In this document: positions 58,490 to 64,000 of the stretch, in pieces | Numbering within the stretch: position 1 is the first letter of the stretch | Layout of the letters: each line of letters starts with the position of its first letter | Assembly: GCA_020536535.1 (NCBI GenBank) | Contig: JAHLWZ010000813.1 | Span: forward strand, 1 to 64,000 | DNA from: Pelomyxa schiedti | Taxonomy: Eukaryota; Evosea; Pelobiontida; Pelomyxidae | DNA length: 64,000 bases | Reading direction: 5' to 3' | The notes under the pieces: model-generated | What the model saw: the letters and a program-made list of their open reading frames with translations, nothing else | Told to the model about the DNA's origin: nothing | Database searches by the model: none | Made by a program: the position numbers and the translations under genes

Positions 58490-61400
58490 TTACACTTTGG
58501 AACTATTTGTGGGTTTTACTGATTTGGGGGTGGTACTGCCACTACCCCACGAGTGCAAATTGTGGTGAAGGTTTTGTACAGGTTCTTCCAGCTCAGGGAA
58601 TACTTTATACATAGAATCATACAGCGGTCCGACAACAAACTCGTTGAAAGCGCTCTGTGATGGAATCATTAGTGTTTTGGTGACCATAGATAATTAAATG
58701 TCTATCCATTAAGGTGGGTGTATCAACACAACCTGCATTTTTGGTACATTACAATCATCTCTTTTCATGAAAGGGGAAACAGGAAGCCCAGCGCTTCGCT
58801 CTTTATCCCCTTGGGAGAGGAACTCTTCTACTACACAATGTGCCCACTTTTCACAGATTGTCCAGTTTCGTGCTGAATTGGCGAGGTCGGCACATTTGAT
58901 AAAAAGCTTGAGTGCCAGTAGCCTGGAAGTACTATCTGTGAATTTCAACGAATTTTCGGCTGTTGCGGTGCTAGACTTCCACATTCCAAGCAGTTCGACA
59001 TGACTAGGTAACGTGAACAATAAAACCTAAAAATAAATTTTACCGAGACATATCAGTAGCCAGAACTAGATTAATAACAAGAGTGCGGAATTCGCGAAAC
59101 CTAAGTTAGTTGTTACTTAGAGACCTGATTCAAATAAGGATACATTTCTTTGGAGAACGAGGCTGTAAAATTCATGTCGGGCTGTTCGAGAAGTTGGAAC
59201 GCTGTGGAGGCATGGAAATTCTCCAGGATAGAAATATCGTTATAGGTCATGCTGAGCTTAGATTTCGTGGCTGCTGGGAAGTTAAACTTGATTGGTACGG
59301 AACGGAGGAAAAAATACCAATAAGGAAGTTATTGTTAACACCTTGATAGTCGTCAGATGTAAGGAAACATGAAAATCAAATACCAGGATGCTGTATATCA
59401 TGAACAACGGCAGAAAATAATGCAGCAAAGTGTTCCATTGGAGTCAACTGCAAGACACTGCCACATTTGGTCAGAAACCAATTCATCGCTTGTAGCACGT
59501 CACAGGCGTGATTCTGGGGTACTGATTATTTTTAGGTTTTTCCCCTTTTTATTTTCCTATCCTAACCTTATTGTGATACGGGGTAGTGATATAAGACTGA
59601 TCCGCGGCATAGATGTAGTTATGTAAGTGTGTTGGTGATATTGCAAGGCTTTGAAGGACTCCGCTTTTGTTGAACAGATAAGATGAAGCCTGGGCCAGAA
59701 GGGGGCCTAAATCGGTACTTAATGGGATGTCAATTACGCGTGTTTACCTTCTATTCCCAGTGGGCAAAAATCCCAGCTTTCAATTTGTTGTATTAAAGCC
59801 TGGTTGGGTTCCCCCTGCTGCCTGAATCAAAGGGAAGGAAGAATTAAAGAAGCAATCAATTGGACTAAAAGATTACAAGGCTAGGCTTCCTTGGACGAGA
59901 GCAGGTGTAGATAAAATAGGTACTGAGGTCTTGGTTAGAACTTGATCATAAAGGTAATCCTTGATATCCGACTCGAGTTCTGTAAATTAATAAGTCGAAA
60001 ATAAGTTGAGTGAAGGAGACTCCCCACCTGTTACATTACTATAGTCTACACTATACATCTTGCGGGAGGTGATGATTCCTATTGCATATGCTAATGTATG
60101 GCTCTGCCGTGGGGATACATCTAATGATATTAGATCTATGTCCACTAGTTTGGGTGCTCACATTCTTTCAGTGACTCTAGGGCGCGCACAACACTTTCAG
60201 CAGGAGTACTGAGTAAGTCTCCTGGAGATACTCTTTGGCCGAGAACAGACTGCAAATGCACGTTCTGCTCTTGAAGTTCGTCATTCACTTTAGCCATTTT
60301 TTTCTGATGGAATTGAGTTTGGTAAGAGTAAGGAAACGCAATACAAGTCTCCTGATCAGAAATAGTGCGATAGATAATAAGATGACAATGATTAACAATG
60401 ACCCCAACGTTGGGGGCAGCCAATACACTAGATCGGACTTGGACTTGGTTGTACGGTATTCTACAATAAACCCATTCCCAGCAGTTGCATAGTCAGTGAT
60501 GAACACAAGCAGCACATGTTTTGAATAAATCGTCAGTGGCAGTGAACCGTAGCCATTGAGCAAACCAACAACAGCTCCATATGTCCCATTTTCGTCAGAT
60601 AAGCGTACACTGAGTACATCACTCTCTTCAATGTAGAGAGAAGGAAATGTGAGAGTGATTGCATCAAAGTCGCCCTTAGGGGATATCAACCACGAGCAGT
60701 AAACATTTGCCACATAGGTCATTGCCATCCCCTCTGGAGGGTAGTCACTCTGTATAGTGCCACTTGATTCTTCGACTACTACGTGCCCACTACAGCCTCG
60801 AGAACAGTCGTACCAAAATCTACCCAAGGCACAAACACATTCAGAGTTTACACAGTATCCGTGTCCTTGTGACAGTCCGCATTGATTTGCCCGAGTGGAC
60901 CCACAGGTAGCGTTTTCGGCCCCACAGGAAAGCCAATCTGAGTACTTTAGCACACAGTACACTAAACTTGATAGATACCTTTGACGTGCAATGCACTTTG
61001 AAGGAGGGTTAAATCTATGTTTGTTGTTTTTACTGCACGAAGAAAAACATAAGGAAGGGAAAATAAAGAAGGTAGATGCCTGTTGTGAGCACAATGTAAT
61101 AATCTCCTGGAGGGAAGAATGCCGGGAGAACATGTTGCCCCTTCACATCAATGTCACTATCAATTCTCTCGCCTACATCATGTAGTTTGGACCAAGAATA
61201 TAAGTACCTTCCTTTTGGTTAGAGAACGAGTTTGATTTGCGGCTGTTAACCTCCAGTCCAGTATCCTATCCCCGTGGAAGATAGTATACCACGCCCATAG
61301 TGCGGGAAGCATAAGATCATACAAATTTGCACTGTGCAATATTTAGAAGGGTAACGCAGTTTTTTGTAGAGAGATACGGAACAAAGAAAGTCATATTGAA

Positions 61401-62251
61401 CTGATCTTGAGGGCATATAGTCGTTTCCATTGAAAATTGTAACCCACAAGAAACTCCAGCCCAAGGTTCTTCACAGTCACACCAACCAAGGAGATCGTTG
61501 CACTCTCCATGGGCACTACAATAGCTTGTGCAACTTGGCTGGTAGCACTCCCAAGTAAAAATAAACTCCACACTGTGAACATTAACGCCACTGAGGCCAA
61601 TCCCCTCACCAGCCAAGCTACTTGAATTGTCCGTAGCGAATGTGAAGTAGAGATTTAAACCAACAGTAGCCCGTGCAGAACAAGCAACAGTGGCAGAAAA
61701 AGTGGTTGGAGTTTTGGGTACAGTGCCACTCAATGGAAGATCCACAGAAGCTGTGAAATCAGATACGCCCACGGTATTTGACTTGGAGGAAACAACCACA
61801 CGATCAGAAAGATACTATGCTATGGTGTCAACAAATACAGCAGAAGGAGGGGCCAAAGATTACCTGATATTCTGTGCTGGTGTTGCCTGTTGACGAATCC
61901 CACCACCGAAAATAGATAGTAGGGTATGGATAGTTGAAATGAGGAGCATAGAGAGTCACGTTTTCAGTCGAGAATTCTGGCTGGACTTGGCCACACACAA
62001 CCACATCCTGGAACACTCCATCTTCCTGTTGTGTTTAGTTTAACAACCCAACAAACTAAAGGACAAGATAGGAAACTAATAGAATGAGGAGCAAAAAAGG
62101 GAAAAAAAAAAGGTCGAGTGCACTCAACTACATTTCTAATTTGCAGAGTCGGACAGGAGGCAATCACTCCCCGGTTAGTCAAGCCATTATGGGACGCGGC
62201 CGCGTGCAGCACCCACACCGCTACGAGCACGCACACGCCGAGACCAACCAT
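58490..62251 (-). CDS. Receptor-like transmembrane cyclic-nucleotide phosphodiesterase (EGF/CUB ectodomain)
   Basis: A minus-strand gene with about ten or more exons. A signal peptide starts at 62251 (MVGLGVCVLVAVWVLHAAAS). The ectodomain holds EGF-like modules (CTSYCSAHGECNDLLGWC ... and CGSTRANQCGLSQGHGYCVN with ECVCALGRFWYDC) and a CUB-like domain (VVEESSGTIQSDYPPEGMAM ... YATAGNGFIVEYR). One membrane helix (LGSLLIIVILLSIALFLIRR) precedes a coiled linker (MAKVNDELQEQNVHLQSVLG); the join is the 41-nt intron 60304-60344 in phase 0. The cytosolic half is a class I PDE domain: TTPYHNKNHACDV, SAVVHDIQHPG, MTYNDISILENFHAS, INLVLATDMSRHVELLGM, IKCADLANSARNW (metal-binding His/Asp set present) and SQSAFNEFVVGPLYDSM. 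It would hydrolyse cAMP or cGMP under control of an outside signal. The extracellular joins at 61060-61240 are only partly resolved. Confidence 0.85.
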
Positions 62252-62523
62252 CAAAACTACGTGTGGCAACTTGTACGACCTCAGAAGGAACTGAGAAAAG
62301 AGCAGACAACGCAGAAGAAACTTATGCTAAATGGGAAAACTTCAAACATCCTTTCTCCAAAATAGGGAGTTCCTAGTGCTCTGGCTTGATGCAGATCATT
62401 CTGCGCGACGATCAATCCCCGAATGTCGTTTTGAACACTTCTTCCGCTTGCAGAATTTCGTGAACAAGCACTTTCTCTGCTTGTAATTTTAAGTTTGTGT
62501 GATGTAGCGGAATGTCTATCAGT
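62252..62523. other. Intergenic region between TUG-like and PDE genes
   Basis: The 272 bp between the PDE start and the stop of the upstream same-strand TUG-like gene. A minus-strand open frame (62412-62523 part) runs through it but is not needed by either gene. ATTATGGG lies just inside the PDE gene at 62186. Confidence 0.4.
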
Positions 62524-64000
62524 TCAAAGCTTTTTGCCGACGGCGAACCACCTCGGAACTTTCTTAGTCGGAGGGATCCCTGTGGGAAAGTGTAAGTAGC
62601 GTAAGAGAAAAGTGTTGTGAGTACCCGGAAGTTCTTCAACTTCATGATTAGCAATGGGCCCAACGTGAACTTGCTTGTTACATCGTGCACAGAGGTGGGC
62701 GTAGCAGCTCTCACACCAGAGGGTTGCTTCTTGGGTGGTGCAGTTCAAGCAACGCTTTACCGCCGGATCAGTGGAGGCGGTGATGCTCCTGGCAGAGGCA
62801 TTCGAAGTCGATGCAGATGGTAGTGGTGTGTGTGTGGAAACAAAATGCTGAGCAACTTGCGCATCGTAGCTCCAATTTGGGGGTAGTTTCTCTCTGACAT
62901 TGGACATCAAGTCCTCCCTTAGAAACGGATGTGATACCACTGATTTATAATTAGCCTTTGTCAGGAAGATGAAATCTTGCTTACAAGAAGGATTTTTCCA
63001 TTTGAAATGAATCAAGGCCGATGGAACAAGGCCACGCTTTATCAAGTTACATTCTGGATCTCCTAGTTGTTCCACAGGAGGTGAGGTAACTGAGATGTTG
63101 TGAGCTATTTCCGTTATTTCATTGACATAGCATACAGAGGATAAACGGATGTTCAGGGTGAGCTAAACAAGTCTGTACAAATTCGAATATTGATTGCACG
63201 TTGGCTCGTGGATGAAATGCCCGTTCTATTTCAATGCGATCAGGGAATCGGACACGTATTTTGGCCTGGATGCCCATAAAAAAAAAATGCTTCAGAGTCC
63301 GAGTACCTTGTCAAACTGACTCCATTTTCTCATTTCCTCCCTTTCCCGTATCTCTCTTGTTTTGAGAACTGCACGGTCAGCTTCTGCTTCCCTGCGGGAC
63401 ATCAGTTCATGTTCACGAATGCTATTGAGATCTTCCGCTGTGATTTCATAGAATGCTTCAGGGATCTCCACTTTTTGTGTTCTTGTGATTAGCTTATGCA
63501 TGAAAACAGGCGGTTCGGTTAGTGACAACTTACAAGCAGAAGGGTTGAATGGTGTATCACATGGTGGGTAAACAGAAACAGTTTTGTCACCTTCAGGTAG
63601 ATCAAAAACAATAGGCTCGGAAATCCCCTATCAACATAACAAATTTATAGAAGGGAATGTCCTACAAACCGACGAGGCTGTGTCTTTTGCAGAAATTTTA
63701 GGTGCCTTTTCATGATGTTAAAAAAAAGGACAAAAGATATCGGCAGTAAGTCACCATGCTGCCAGAATTTCTAAGAGAATTTTGCTGAGCCTCTTGAAAT
63801 ATGCGAAGCTGTTCGGCATCACTGTTTGGATGGTCAATGCTTCTTCAAAGTTCATATGTGTACCGGGCAGCTTGGTCTGCAGCAAGCATCATTTCATAAT
63901 CCCTTCTTTGAATTTCTAGTCGAGTTGCACGCTGCCTGGCCAGTTCAGCTTGGAAAGCCTCACTCTCAGCCTGCTTACGTCTTGCCTCACCTTCAGCTTG
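62524..64000 (-). CDS. ASPSCR1: TUG/ASPSCR1-like UBX protein with inserted B-box (partial, N-terminus beyond window)
   Basis: Only the C-terminal part is in the window; the gene continues past 64000. From the window end: a coiled stretch (QAESEAFQAELARQRATRLE), then PEAFYEITAEDLNSI and REIREREEMRKWSQFDK, which match the region before the UBX domain of TUG, then the UBX fold IRVRFPDRIEIERAFHP with NLIKRGLVPSALIHFKW. TUG binds p97 and traps storage vesicles (GLUT4 in animals). The C-terminal motif KKVPRWFAVGKKL is also TUG-like (human form KVPKWLK). Between UBX and this tail sits a B-box-type zinc finger: CLNCTTQEATLWCESCYAHL, CARCNKQVHVG, ANHEVEEL. Animal TUG lacks it. The intron that separates the B-box from the tail is 44-46 nt. 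Confidence 0.85.

Overview
This window is nuclear DNA of a single-celled eukaryote with small, intron-rich genes. Nearly every recognisable gene is cut by GT-AG introns of about 36-75 nt, with many near 40-45 nt. I fixed most exon joins by hand, by requiring the reading frame and the protein family to continue across the join. The gene set includes TAF1, dihydropteridine reductase, a Mei2-like RRM protein, AFG2/SPATA5L1, TUG/ASPSCR1, a sirtuin, SLC13, a DRAM/Sfk1 protein, a CorA-like protein, a Kelch-SAM-tyrosine-type kinase and a PH-AGC kinase. It excludes bacteria, plants and typical fungi. It fits an amoeboid or other unicellular protist, and an amoebozoan is my guess, but the lineage is not proven from this sequence.

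Layout. Positions 1-5117 are gene-poor and look degenerate: short coding-like fragments, two large inverted repeats and a broken ARF GTPase copy. From 5118 to 37763 genes are tightly packed: a PsuG-PfkB pseudouridine enzyme (+), TAF1 (-), dihydropteridine reductase (+), a CorA-like protein (+), a CUE-CUE-PARP protein (-), an ankyrin-like repeat protein (+), a ThrE-type transporter (+), a DRAM/Sfk1 protein (+), a PH-AGC kinase (-), a Mei2-like protein (+), an MBD4-like glycosylase (-), a C2/Hsp70-lid protein (+), a sirtuin (+) and a methyltransferase (+). Positions 37764-40554 are again gene-poor with broken coding and small repeats. From 40555 to the end: a Kelch-SAM-kinase (-), a cytidine-deaminase-like protein (+), an endonuclease III-like glycosylase (-), an SLC13 transporter (-), an IQ/coiled-coil protein (+), a second ankyrin-like paralogue (-), an AFG2/SPATA5L1 AAA ATPase (+), a receptor-like transmembrane phosphodiesterase (-) and a TUG-like UBX protein with a B-box, cut by the window end (-).

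Spacing is very tight: start codons of divergent pairs lie 58-426 bp apart and stops of convergent pairs as little as 22 bp apart. Many first exons are strikingly GC-rich and low in complexity, while downstream exons are AT-richer. An 8-mer, ATTATGGG, is over-represented and mostly sits in or next to these first exons.

The genes do not form one pathway. They touch transcription (TAF1), RNA (Mei2), pseudouridine breakdown, DNA and base repair (two HhH-GPD glycosylases near a deaminase), ADP-ribose/NAD signalling (PARP, sirtuin), cyclic-nucleotide and phosphorylation signalling, and membrane transport. The best candidates for undescribed biology are the receptor-like EGF/CUB-TM-phosphodiesterase, the C2/Hsp70-lid fusion, the CUE-CUE-PARP protein, the TUG protein with an inserted B-box, and the PH-AGC kinase with changed catalytic motifs.
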